A stretch of DNA of 64,000 nt, taken from NCBI GenBank assembly GCA_963971535.1, contig OZ020594.1, positions 110,092,643 to 110,156,642 on the forward strand, written 5' to 3'. The DNA is from Notolepis coatsorum (taxonomy: Eukaryota; Chordata; Actinopteri; Aulopiformes; Paralepididae). The notes under the pieces were generated by a model that was given only the letters and a program-made list of their open reading frames with translations, was not told where the DNA came from and did no database searches. The translations under genes and the position numbers were made by a program. This document shows, in pieces, positions 42,371-52,992 of the stretch (position 1 is the first letter of the stretch; each line of letters opens with the position of its first letter).

Positions 42371-42830
42371 ATCCGGGAGACTGCAATTCGAAACTGGCCC
42401 CTGTAATTGTCCTAACACAACCCCCTCCAATGTACAGTAAATTACCAAGTATGGTCTTGTCAATATTCCAATGTACAGTTTTGTTTGTACAGTTGTACAG
42501 TTTCTTCCCCCTCAAATGTATATACTCTCAAATGTATATAATGTAACAGTACTCTCTTCTTAGAAACGGTCTATTAATCAGAGTTTCCAACGCCAGGGTC
42601 TACAATATATGACAGGCATTGTACTCTTAAACAGTACTGTACTGTATATTTGTAGATCTGGTATGTCATAAATGTCTGGATGTAACAGTACTGTCTATCT
42701 GTATGTCATGTATGTAATGTATGTTATGATGAATTGAAAATGGGGGACCCTGATGTAAACAAGACGAAAGTCTTTCTCTGGTCTGCATCCCCTTAACAAT
42801 TGTGTGTATTGAGCCATACTGTATTGTACA
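42371..42830 (+). mobile_element. jockey-like LINE 3' end
   Basis: It starts in the last RT codons (ACTGCAATTCGAAACTGGCC encodes TAIRNWP) and continues through the 3' UTR (TGTAACAGTACTGTCTATCT, TGAATTGAAAATGGGGGACC, GCATCCCCTTAACAATTGTG). It matches 60055-60500 of the long LINE. Its 3' portion is part of the tandem array unit. Confidence 0.75.
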
Positions 42831-43927
42831 CATTTAGCAAGCTAGCTCGCGCTAGCTAGTTAGCAAGTCAGCTTCCTGTTTAGCAAGCTAGCTTGCGCTA
42901 GCTAGTTAGCAAGCTAGCTTGTGCTAACTATGTAGTTAGTAAGATAGCTCATGCTAGCAAGCTAGATCGCATTAGCTAGCTACCAGTTATGACTTGGACC
43001 AATGATTCTGTCAATATATGTGTTTTTTTATGATAAGCTTTTGGCTTATCATACTAACTAGCAATCTAGCTAGCGAGCTAATTAGAGTGAGCTAATGCAA
43101 GCTAACTAGACAGCTAGCTTGTATGGTTTGATTGATTGATTGAACATTTTATTTAACAGATTGCAGAATGGGTACAATACAGTACGGCTCAATACACACA
43201 ATTGTTAAGGGGATGCAAACCAGAGAAAGACTTGTTTACATCAGGGTCCCCCATTTTCAATTAATCAAGTTTCTTTATTAGTTGTCATACAAAAATACAG
43301 AATACTTTTATATGAAATGCTTCTTTCTGTTTTGCTCCTGAGAGTGTGCTAGATAAAAATAGATAAGTATAAAATAAGTATAAAATAGAAAGTGTAAACA
43401 AAAGTGTTCAATATGCATGATATATACAATATACAATGCAGAGTAGAGAAAAGGTTACTGAGTTACAATATAATATACAGTACAATGCAGAAGTGGGATG
43501 AGGTACAACTTAGGGTAAGGTGCAATGACGTATCAGTTGTAGTGCAAATCTCTTTACCAATAAATATAAAGTGTGTTAAAGTGTCTAAAGTGGGTGCTAC
43601 AGTGAGTTGTTTATTTAAAGTGAGTGTGTACGTGTGGATGTGTGTGCTGTGAGTGTATTTGATGGTTTGTTACATAGTGTTATTGTCGTTGAGCATCCTG
43701 ATGGCCTGGGGATAGAAGCTCCTTCTGAGTATCTCTGTGCTTTCCCTGAGACTCCGGTATCGCTTGCCTGAGCAGTTCAAAGAGGCAGTCAAATCATAAC
43801 ATTTATGACATACAAGATATACAAATATACAGTACTGTTTATTTACAGACAGAGTCCCCGTCTCCCACCCCACCTACTCACCCCCCCCCCCCCCCACCCC
43901 ACCTACCCAACCTCCTCCAATGTACAG
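42501..43927. repeat. tandem array copy A (1,427 bp), carries the empty site
   Basis: Copy A matches 43928-44789 plus 49958-50522 at a constant offset of 1,427 bp (excluding the insertion), with almost no substitutions; one is the A/C at 43777 versus 50371. The unit contains a plus-strand jockey-like LINE 3' end, a GCTAGC-rich block (42838-43120), a minus-strand copy of that 3' end (43165-43258) and a minus-strand L2/Rex1-like LINE tail (43259-43800). The site ...AAAAATAG|ATAAGTAT... at 43362/43363 is uninterrupted here. Confidence 0.9.
43259..43800 (-). mobile_element. L2/Rex1-like LINE tail in array copy A
   Basis: The minus strand ends in GTCATACAAAAATAC...CTTGATT-type tail and carries the RT C-terminus LRRSFYPQAIRMLNDN near 43680-43740. 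It is the same family as 26603-27107. Confidence 0.8.
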
Positions 43928-44789
43928 TTTCTTCCCCCTCAAATGTATATACTCTCAAATGTATATAATGTAACAGTACTCTCTTCTTAGAAACTGTCTA
44001 TTAATCAGAGTTTCCAACGCCAGGGTCTACAATATATGACAGGCATTGTACTCTTAAACAGTACTGTACTGTATATTTGTAGATCTGGTATGTCATAAAT
44101 GTCTGGATGTAACAGTACTGTCTATCTGTATGTCATGTATGTAATGTATGTTATGATGAATTGAAAATGGGGGACCCTGATGTAAACAAGACGAAAGTCT
44201 TTCTCTGGTCTGCATCCCCTTAACAATTGTGTGTATTGAGCCATACTGTATTGTACACATTTAGCAAGCTAGCTCGCGCTAGCTAGTTAGCAAGTCAGCT
44301 TCCTGTTTAGCAAGCTAGCTTGCGCTAGCTAGTTAGCAAGCTAGCTTGTGCTAACTATGTAGTTAGTAAGATAGCTCATGCTAGCAAGCTAGATCGCATT
44401 AGCTAGCTACCAGTTATGACTTGGACCAATGATTCTGTCAATATATGTGTTTTTTTATGATAAGCTTTTGGCTTATCATACTAACTAGCAATCTAGCTAG
44501 CGAGCTAATTAGAGTGAGCTAATGCAAGCTAACTAGACAGCTAGCTTGTATGGTTTGATTGATTGATTGAACATTTTATTTAACAGATTGCAGAATGGGT
44601 ACAATACAGTACGGCTCAATACACACAATTGTTAAGGGGATGCAAACCAGAGAAAGACTTGTTTACATCAGGGTCCCCCATTTTCAATTAATCAAGTTTC
44701 TTTATTAGTTGTCATACAAAAATACAGAATACTTTTATATGAAATGCTTCTTTCTGTTTTGCTCCTGAGAGTGTGCTAGATAAAAATAG
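43928..44789. repeat. tandem array copy B, left part
   Basis: Matches copy A 42501-43362. It is interrupted at 44789/44790 by the DIRS-like insertion and continues at 49958. Confidence 0.9.
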
Positions 44790-44810
44790 TTCTGTATCGT
44801 TAGTGGCTTA

Positions 44811-44974
44811 GCTTGGCTTCGCCTTCTGCACTATCTCGCGTACGTGCACGCGTACTGAATAAACCACAAATGTACCTCTAATACCAGTATTAGTCTGACC
44901 ACACCCCTCATCAGCTTACCTTCATAAGCAGGTGTGTGGTCACCTGCTCTCCTCCTTCTCGCTTTCACCACAAG
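44811..44974 (+). repeat. left inverted terminal repeat of DIRS-like element
   Basis: From GCTTGGCTTCGCCTTCTGCA to TTTCACCACAAG, reverse-complementary to 49748-49913 with one short difference (CTTCTCG versus CTTCCCAA near 44958). It contains ACTGAATAAACC near 44854. Confidence 0.95.
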
Positions 44975-47249
44975 GAAGAGGTGCCTCGGTAGATCCCCAC
45001 ACTTGACACCATGATGGAAGAAATTGGATTAGGAACAGCTTGGGAAACAAGGATACGTTGACATCATATCTTTATTTTCTCTCTCACTATTTTCGAGAAA
45101 ATACGGCGATATTGTCTTCGTACTGGAGTGTCTAGAAGATGATGATCATTCTACAAACCCTCCACCGGTTTTCGTATTGGGAGCACGCCGCTGCATGCTT
45201 CTCAACTGCAGTTCCTTGCTGTGTTTGTTGGGGTGAAACCTGTCAGGCCACAGCTGAACTGTCGGACATGCCGCTGTTGTGAGGAGCGGTGCGTTCCAGG
45301 TTGGGTGAGTAGTGTTTGCTGGCGGGCTCCACTTGTCTGTTAGTGCTATGGGGGCTACTAGACAAAGTTTATGGAAACCGGCCCCAGGCTAGGGTCCTTT
45401 GTTTAGCCGTCTAGGCGACAGAAGGCCTTGGTCTGGCGACCATTATAGTTTTAACTAGTGGGCCGCGACCATTGACACTGGTGATCCCTGTGTGTTCTGG
45501 ACGAGTGGATTCTCTCTGTCACCGTGTTAAGACCCCATCTTTCATATCCAAATGAGAGTATTCCTTCACGAGGGGATATGTGCATGTAATGTGCGATAGC
45601 GGCAGATTCATGTTCAAAGTCAGCTATACAGGCCAGTTGGTACTGTGCTGATTCCGCCGGACGTGTTAATGTCACCGTTGTGAAGCGGTGTTGACGTCTT
45701 GTTTTCTCTTTTCTCTTAAAAAGTGAGGAGGGTTCAGAACGGCGGCCTGTCTGGGTGAGTGTTATGTCATTGTTTACATGTTCATAGCTTACGGTTAGCC
45801 GGTCGGTGGCCTGGCGCGGGGTAGCTTAGGCTTCTCGCGCGCCGCCGGGAGCTCGCTCCTGATCGCGTGCGTCGTAGATCGGCGTCTCGCGAGCGGAAGC
45901 GATAGCACCAGAACGGTTGGAGCAGCCGTTAGCTTGATGCTATTCTGTTGAACGTGCTTTGATTTTTAACATGTTTTACACTCTTGACCACGACGTCATC
46001 TTTGACAGGGGATGTTCGTCAACCCTGCCTGAGCCTAGACGGGGATTGCGTCAACAAAGAGGGCTGTGTTCTACGGTGGCTTATGACTGCACTTCGCTGA
46101 TCTGCGTTCCGGGCAGGTACGGGGTTGGCCAGACCCTCATAACACGTCTTCTGGTTTTACCTTGCTAAATGTATTGTGAATGACGGTGTTTTTTCCCAAA
46201 ACGTGTGTTGTTGCAATGCATTTGAGATACGTTGCGGGTTGTGTGTGAGCTGTTTTTGTCACTGGCAGTAGCTTCTCTGTGCAGGTCGTGATGTATTGAT
46301 CTGGTTGTTGTGTGAGAAACATCATGGTGTTTATGTGTACCGTGTACTCACTACTAAGGCAACTAACCTATGAAGCTATGCTTGGTGACGAGTGAGTAAA
46401 AGAATGTTCTTTCTCAGACTGTAATGACAATGGACAGTGAGTTCACACATTAACAGGTTTTCCTGTTTTAACTGGCCGTATTGAGGGTAAAATAGGAGGA
46501 TTGTGTTTTTCCCCCCCCGGTTCCCTGGGGACTTTATCACCTCCTATCAGACATGTTGTGCATTAATTGTGTCTTTTGTGTGGTAGGGATACGATGTAAC
46601 TCTCAGCTTGATTGCTGAGGTTGTGCTAAATCTGCTGGAGAAACTTATTTCCTAAAGGGAAATTGGTTTGGTTGCTGTCATGTGTGCTTAGCAAGGCCTG
46701 TGGTCGATACTAATCAAGAATGATGTATTCTCTCATTGTGATGATGATGGGTTGTGTGTGTCATGTGACCTGCAACTGGGTTGTACTGACCACAGAAGCA
46801 CATGTGTATGTTGGACCGGGGTTCTTAGAGCCCTCTCTATTCTGTGTTTTTCCTTAGTAAAAATCAGATAGCAGGTTAGCTCGTGCGCTGTGTGGAGCTG
46901 TGAAACGCTTCATAGGGTTGACTATGACTGTGTCATATTCTCTTTTTGTCGTTACGTCGTATCATGGGTGTGGGGTCGTAAAGGGGTGAACTGGTAACCT
47001 TTCCTCTCCCCGTTGTTCTGTCGGTCAGGGGTACACCCCCTGTCCTTCAAGGTTCCCGTCACGTGGCGGTTCGGCACGTTACGGGGGGGGGGGGGGGGGG
47101 GGGGGGAGGGAGTTCCTGGTCCCACGGCCTGGTATATTGGGCGTGTGCACCGCAGGAATTCCCCCGCCATAGAGTACGTCACCGTGCGCGTCTCTGTTGG
47201 TAGGACTTCCGTGTGCTGTTCAGGTCCATGTGATGGATCTGTTTTCAGG

Positions 47250-47379
47250 GGGGGTGGTCAGGGCTCCTCCTCACCAAGCGCCTACTCAGGCCTTCTGTGA
47301 GTTCGGACTCCTTCTTCCATGTGATCCATGTGAGGAAGCCTCCATCAGAGTACAGAGCCTTCCTCCTCAGATTGTCAAA
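47250..47379 (+). other. possible exon-like segment inside the DIRS-like element
   Basis: The segment is preceded by GATCTGTTTTCAG (acceptor-like) and followed by TCAAA|GTGAGT (donor-like). It reads openly, with CEFGLLLPCDPCEEASIRVQ in one frame. No homology is recognised. It might be a captured exon or a chance arrangement. Confidence 0.25.
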
Positions 47380-48310
47380 GTGAGTGGACCCTCTAGAAGG
47401 GTCCTTTTCTATTGTATGTATATTCGATTCAATTCGTTTATTGAGTGTGTATGGGTTCGGTGCCTCTTCCCCGGAGGCCCTAAAACCAGTTTTTTACATG
47501 GCTCAAGGTGCAATATATTCTTTTCAATCTGTACAGCTCGCGTGGGAAGTCTCTCTGGGGATCCCCGTCTCTTTCCTATGGGAGGGTGGTGGGATGTAAA
47601 AATGTGAACATTTTTTACCCCGGCTGTGTAGACTGGGATACATACTGTTGATGCTTCCTTCTTTCTATTCCAGAAGTGTTGGAGTTAGGGAGTGTCACAC
47701 CCCTCTTGTCGTTCCCCTGGGCGCCTTGGGGATTCAATGGCAGGTCTAAATAGCCTGTTCATTGATGGGGGTGTGTCCCGACGCACGTATAGTGCTAGCT
47801 CGCTGTAAACAGGCGATTGACTGGCACGCCTTAGTTGCTTGTGGTTGAAACAGCGTTTTTATAAAGCAACTGAGATGGGGGTTTTTCCTCTTCCGGCGAC
47901 CACATCCCATGACCTGGGTGGGTTGTCGACGGATCCTCGTTCATGTCTGGGGGATGATGACGGGATGGATCTGAACATATGTAGTGGGGTCTCACGCCCT
48001 TGGGGTGGGCCACCAGGCGCGGTTCGTCCCGACGTCTGGGTGGCGCCTTCTTTTCATGTTAAGATCAACACGCATATCTGCCCTTTTCCTGGGGCATGTC
48101 GGCGTGGTTAGGGCACGGGACTGGTTCTGGTCACGCTGGTCCAGATCAGTTGAACCCGTTGTCCGCCGGGGATGCAGATCTGCTGTTCTGGTACCCTGAG
48201 GGACTTGGGCTTTTTTCAGGGGGAAAAATGCCAGGTCGGTCTGGGTGTCACAGGGTTAAGCGCTATGGAGACCCTGGTTGGGTATGTTTTTACTCAGCAC
48301 TGTCGTCATG

Positions 48311-48429
48311 GCTTACAGCCATGCCATTCTGTACGCGCTCGATCTCGTCGGATCTCGGCCGCTACACAGGTTGGTCCTGGTTAGTACTTGGTTGGGAGAC
48401 CGCCGGGGAATACCAGGTACGGTGTGCTT
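48311..48429 (+). pseudogene. 5S rRNA-like sequence (5S-derived)
   Basis: The 119-nt length equals that of 5S rRNA. It starts GCTTACAGCCATGCCA and has GCTCGATCTCGTCGGATCTC, CTGGTTAGTACTTGG and TGGGAGACCGCCGGGGAATA, ending TACCAGGTACGGTGTGCTT. The central A-box region (normally AGCTAAGCAGGGTCGGGCC) is altered to CCGCTACACAGGTTGGTCC. I count about 20 differences from the usual vertebrate sequence. A functional rRNA is unlikely. It may have served as an internal pol III promoter, as in 5S-derived SINE3 elements. Confidence 0.85.
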
Positions 48430-49010
48430 AGGGGCTGGTTCTCCATTGTTTTTCGCTCCTCTCTCACGCATGGCGAAGAGGGGCCTGTGGGGGTGGTTTT
48501 TTGACCTCCTCTGGTGACCCTGTGCTTCCCGTACCGCCAGGCCCGGTCCGAAGTGATGTTTGCGACCCGTAGGCCTGGGTTAACCCTTTTTGGAAACTGA
48601 AACACTTGTACTGCGGTATAGCCGGTGTATACCCGCAGGTGTGTTTTGGAGTTTTTTCTTGAGGGGTTATAGGAACAACCACCGCATTGGGTAACACCGA
48701 GGTGGTTGGTTCCCTGGTGTGTTGGAGCAGTGTCAACTCCCGGGTTCACCGGTTGAGGGTGCCCCTGCACGTTCATGACGTCTGCCAATCGTGTCAGCCT
48801 TCTCTGCCTCGACCCCTCTGGGTGGGGGTTGTTAAATGGAGGCTTGGTCATGCAACACCGCCAGCTTACGCTCCTTCCGCCGGGGCGGCTGTGTTCAGCT
48901 GTCCCCTCTGGCGCCTGTCTCGTCCGCAGTCTCCAGGCTAGGGTTAACAGCCTGTTGCCTGGTTTTTCCCCGGTGCGCTGCCTGCTTCCGTTGGTTAACC
49001 TTTTTTGTGT

Positions 49011-49135
49011 GCTTACGGCCATGCTGACTGCCTATTCTGCAGGGTCAGTGTGCCAGGCGGTGTACTATTGGGGGGACGGGGCCCGCTCGGCTTACTGGCC
49101 TGGTTGGTTCCGCCTGGGAATACCAGGTGCAGTAA
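49011..49135 (+). pseudogene. second 5S-like segment, strongly diverged
   Basis: It starts GCTTACGGCCATGCTGAC and ends CCGCCTGGGAATACCAGGTGCAGTAA, both close to canonical 5S termini. The middle is unrelated or rearranged, and the C-box start (AGTACTTGGATGGGAGA) is deleted between CCTGGTTGGT and TCCGCCTGGG. The spacing to the first copy is 700 bp. Confidence 0.6.
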
Positions 49136-49623
49136 CTGAGGGGCCTTTGTCCGAATACGCTGGCGATGTGGGGGGCGGGGCACTACGTGCCCACCTGGTG
49201 GGGTCTTGATGCTGGCATCATGGACTTCTCCGGGCCCCCATTCCAGGGAGTCCAGTCCTTTTGGTGGGTCTGGGTCTTCCTTCGTGCTCCGCTGCTACGG
49301 CCTTGCCACGGGGTTGGGTTTGCCCTTGACCCCGTGATTCTGGGGGCAGTAACGAGGTTGTTCCTCCGTTCGTTCCCGGGTGGCATGCGGGTTGTGCGTG
49401 TGTGTAGTCGTGGGTCAAGCCACGGTCTGCTCACCCTGTGCGTTGAGTTGCTTGAGTGCCTCTTCGCACGGTCGGGTCCGTCGCCCTCCCGTGACGTCCC
49501 TAATAGGGGGGCTACCCTCCATTAGGGGGGGTCGGGGGGGCTCGGCCCTCCCTGTTCTGATGGTTTTGGGGGGCTGTCAGCGGGGTGTATTTGTCAGCCA
49601 AGTGGCTCCGCTTGGCCTCCCTT

Positions 49624-49719
49624 GTGCAGAAGGCGAAGCCAAGCTAAGCCACTAACGATACAGAACGTTAGGTTATGACTATAACCAAGTTCTGTTAGTT
49701 AGGGGCGATGCTTGGCTTC
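49624..49719. repeat. internal complementary region of DIRS-like element
   Basis: Positions 49624-49665 are the exact reverse complement of the first 42 bp of the element. Positions 49666-49719 are the exact reverse complement of the last ~54 bp. The joint ATACAGAA|CGTTAGG is the predicted circle junction. Confidence 0.95.
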
Positions 49720-49747
49720 GGACGGCCGCTGCAGCCCTTGACCTCAC

Positions 49748-49913
49748 CTTGTGGTGAAAGCTTGGGAAGGAGGAGAGCAGGTGACCACACACCTGCTTAT
49801 GAAGGTAAGCTGATGAGGGGTGTGGTCAGACTAATACTGGTATTAGAGGTACATTTGTGGTTTATTCAGTACGCGTGCACGTACGCGAGATAGTGCAGAA
49901 GGCGAAGCCAAGC
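49748..49913 (-). repeat. right inverted terminal repeat of DIRS-like element
   Basis: Reverse complement of 44811-44974. It is followed by ATCGCCCCTAACTAACAG and the terminal GGTTAT-AGTC-ATAACC-TAACG. Confidence 0.95.
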
Positions 49914-49957
49914 ATCGCCCCTAACTAACAGAACTTGGTTATAGTCATAACCTAACG

Positions 49958-50522
49958 ATAAGTATAAAATAAGTATAAAATAGAAAGTGTAAACAAAAGT
50001 GTTCAATATGCATGATATATACAATATACAATGCAGAGTAGAGAAAAGGTTACTGAGTTACAATATAATATACAGTACAATGCAGAAGTGGGATGAGGTA
50101 CAACTTAGGGTAAGGTGCAATGACGTATCAGTTGTAGTGCAAATCTCTTTACCAATAAATATAAAGTGTGTTAAAGTGTCTAAAGTGGGTGCTACAGTGA
50201 GTTGTTTATTTAAAGTGAGTGTGTACGTGTGGATGTGTGTGCTGTGAGTGTATTTGATGGTTTGTTACATAGTGTTATTGTCGTTGAGCATCCTGATGGC
50301 CTGGGGATAGAAGCTCCTTCTGAGTATCTCTGTGCTTTCCCTGAGACTCCGGTATCGCTTGCCTGAGCAGTTCCAAGAGGCAGTCAAATCATAACATTTA
50401 TGACATACAAGATATACAAATATACAGTACTGTTTATTTACAGACAGAGTCCCCGTCTCCCACCCCACCTACTCACCCCCCACCCCCCCACCCCACCTAC
50501 CCAACCTCCTCCAATGTACAGT
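49958..50522. repeat. tandem array copy B, right part
   Basis: Matches copy A 43363-43927, including the minus-strand LINE tail. The 82-codon frame at 49999-50247 is identical to that at 43404-43652, showing how recent the duplication is; it is antisense to a LINE tail and is not a gene. Confidence 0.9.
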
Positions 50523-50836
50523 TTCTTCCCCCTCAAATGTATATACTCTCAAATGTATATGTAACAGTACTCTCTTCTTAGAAACTGTCTATTAATCAGA
50601 GTTTCCAACGCCAGGGTCTACAATATATGACAGGCATTGTACTCTTAAACAGTACTGTATATTTGTAGATCTGGTATGTCATAAATGTCTGGATGTAACA
50701 GTACTGTCTATCTGTATGTCATGTATGTAATGTATGTTATGATGAATTGAAAATGGGGGACCCTGATGTAAACAAGACGAAAGTCTTTCTCTGGTCTGCA
50801 TCCCCTTAACAATTGTGTGTATTGAGCCGTACTGTA
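50523..50836. repeat. tandem array copy C, partial
   Basis: Matches the start of the unit (42501-42815), with small deletions such as the loss of AATGTAT near 50560 and ACTGT near 50658. It then continues as the original jockey-like LINE 3' end to a (CAAT)n tail at 50876-50897. Confidence 0.85.
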
Positions 50837-50897
50837 TTGTACCCATTCTGCAATCTGTTAATAAAATGTACAAACAATCAATCAATCAATCAATCAA

Positions 50898-51605
50898 TGT
50901 CTACAGCACTACACAGTGTGTAATGTGATGTCTCTACAGCACCAGTGTGTAATGTGCAATCTATTAATAACATTTTCAAGCCTTTGAATACAGTAATTAA
51001 ATTTACAGTCCAATGAAATGAGGACTATTGTTTTTATAGTGGTACTATGTGCACAAATGACCAAATGTTACACACACACACACACACACACTGCAATACC
51101 GTGTGTAACCACAAGAGCGTTCACATGCAATACCGTGTGTAACCACAAGGGCACACACACACACAGATTCAGGAACCGGACCCCGCCAAGCAAACTCACA
51201 CACCGCAATACCGTGTGTAACCACAAGGGCACACACAAAGTCTGGAAAATTTACTTCCAGGGGACCTATTTTTTTTCTCAAAAAAAATAGCACCAGGCAT
51301 ATCAGCAAGCAGCGGAGATTACAGCAGCGCATGGAACTGATCTGTTTATCCCAAGTTGCGCGGAAGGACAACTGGCTCTGAAACGGACCCACCACGCGCG
51401 ACAGCGTTGGGACTTGTTGTTGTCACTCGCGGCCAGATACTAGTAACGTTACGCGACGCATAGAGGCTCTTCACATTGGCTGGGGGGGCGGGGACGTTAG
51501 CGCGGATGACAACCAATCATGCGGGATATGGTCTCAATTTGCGTGACGCGTGAAAAGAGACAGAAATGCTGTACAATCACGCGCAATGAGTGACGTCTGG
51601 CCACC
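50898..51605. other. short repeats, no gene
   Basis: (AC)n at 51068-51091 and three copies of GCAATACCGTGTGTAACCAC at 51093, 51130 and 51207. Nothing coding is supported; the antisense 116-codon frame follows these repeats. Confidence 0.5.
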
Positions 51606-51724
51606 CTACACACTGCTGAATAATTCTGTTTTGCATCAATATATTATATATACTGTATATTGAGGCAAAACAGAATTATATATACAGTATATATTGAGGC
51701 AAAACAGAATTATTCAGCAGTGTA
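51606..51724. mobile_element. small foldback element
   Basis: The arms are ACACTGCTGAATAATTCTG... and ...CAGAATTATTCAGCAGTGT, about 26 bp each. The AT-rich interior itself contains a direct repeat of TATATACTGTATAT-type sequence with GAGGCAAAACAGAATTA. TA flanks both ends, so it resembles a tiny Tc1/mariner-type MITE. Confidence 0.6.
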
Positions 51725-51845
51725 TGTGTGTGTGTGTATACAGTATCAGCTGCTGCATCGTTAATGAACTATAGATTTATATGGAATTCGTTAATCTATT
51801 CTAGTCGGTTAACTGTGAGCCAGACGGCCTAGAGAAGTACTGTAC

Positions 51846-52246
51846 AGTAATGAGGTACAACTTAGGGTAAGGTGCAATGACGTATCAGTTGTAGTGCAAA
51901 TCTCTTTACCAATAAATATAAAGTGTGTTAAAGTGTCTAAAGTGGGTGCTACAGTGAGTTGTTTATTTAAAGTGAGTGTGTACGTGTGGATGTGTGTGCT
52001 GTGAGTGTATTTGATGGTTTGTTACATAGTGTTATTGTCGTTGAGCATCCTGATGGCCTGGGGATAGAAGCTCCTTCTGAGTATCTCTGTGCTTTCCCTG
52101 AGACTCCGGTATCGCTTGCCTGAGCAGTTCAAAGAGGCAGTCAAATCATAACATTTATGACATACAAGATATACAAATATACAGTACTGTTTATTTACAG
52201 ACAGAGTCCCCGTCTCCCACCCCACCTACTCACCCCCCCCCCCCCA
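51846..52246 (-). repeat. array-derived LINE tail segment (copy D)
   Basis: Matches 43495-43890 and 50090-50485 almost exactly, including the 67-codon antisense frame identical to that at 43670-43873. The rest of the unit is missing, so this is a partial duplicate about 1.4 kb beyond copy C. Confidence 0.85.
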
Positions 52247-52454
52247 TTACCATAGACCGGTAATGCTCAAGATTGCTCATTGAGTCATGACTATAAATGC
52301 AAAACGTAATTGTCGTATTTATTATCATTATAATTATTTAATTCCGATGATAGAAACAGTCCAGTCCGTCTGTAGAATCGACTCGAAGAAGCTCTTGGTA
52401 CGCAAACTCCTGTATCCAATAATAATAATAATAAATCTATCTGATAGAGGGGAT
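52247..52454. other. no gene recognised
   Basis: An (AAT)n stretch lies near 52420. Nothing else is supported. Confidence 0.5.
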
Positions 52455-52991
52455 TAGTGTCATCACGATACTGGAATTTCTAAGTTCGATACGATACCTT
52501 GAAAAGTATCGATATTCGATACCATAGGGAAAAAGGTTCAATCTTAAAATGTAAAAAAAAATATATATATATATATAATAATTCCTGGTTGATTCTCCTC
52601 AGCTTCTCTCTCATACTATAAGAGAAGATACATATAACACTTTTAAAACCCTTTGTTTATCTTTAGATCACACATTTAAAAATAACTGTTCATCTCACTT
52701 CAATCATTTTTATTGCAGAACATGGTATTTTCTCAAGCAGACAGATGTAAACACTGTAATCTGTGTTGCATGTACCTGACAAACTGAACTGTTTGTATTA
52801 CAGTCATATTCCGACGTAACTGAATGCACATGTGTGTGTGTGGACTACTGTACTATTACAGGTATTGAAATGAACAATGCAACTTCCTTATACAAAAAAA
52901 ATATATATATATTTCGGGAAATGAGTATTGAAACCGTTTTAAATATTCAGAATCGATATGTATCGATTTTTCGATATTTTTGACAACACTA
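52455..52991. mobile_element. hAT MITE
   Basis: Starts TAGTGTCATCACGATACT, ends ATTTTTGACAACACTA, with dense ATCGATA motifs at both ends. The expected 8-bp duplication is not clean: AGAGG is shared, but the right flank begins a minisatellite that has probably overwritten it. Confidence 0.65.
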
Positions 52992-52992
52992 A

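Larger units (their letters stand above)
44790..49957 (+). mobile_element. DIRS-like non-autonomous element, 5,168 bp
   Basis: The ends are fixed by the empty site in copy A. There is no target duplication. The left end is TTCTGTATCGTTAGTGGC and the right end is GGTTATAGTCATAACCTAACG. Inverted terminal repeats lie at 44811-44974 and 49748-49913, and an internal complementary region at 49624-49719 equals the reverse complement of right end joined to left end. This is the architecture of DIRS elements. I found no RT, RNase H, gag or recombinase motif in any frame; the longest frames (144 codons at 48775-49209, 136 at 47197-47607) have no known domain. It carries two 5S-rRNA-like segments and a G-run at 47082-47106. 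Mobilisation in trans by a DIRS recombinase and RT is inferred. Confidence 0.85.

Noticed and set aside
43404-43652. 82-codon frame conserved exactly at 49999-50247
   Set aside because: Conservation reflects the recent tandem duplication; the frame is antisense to a LINE 3' UTR.
48311-48429. Functional 5S rRNA gene
   Set aside because: About 20 differences, including an altered A-box region; no array context and no T-run terminator directly after the end.
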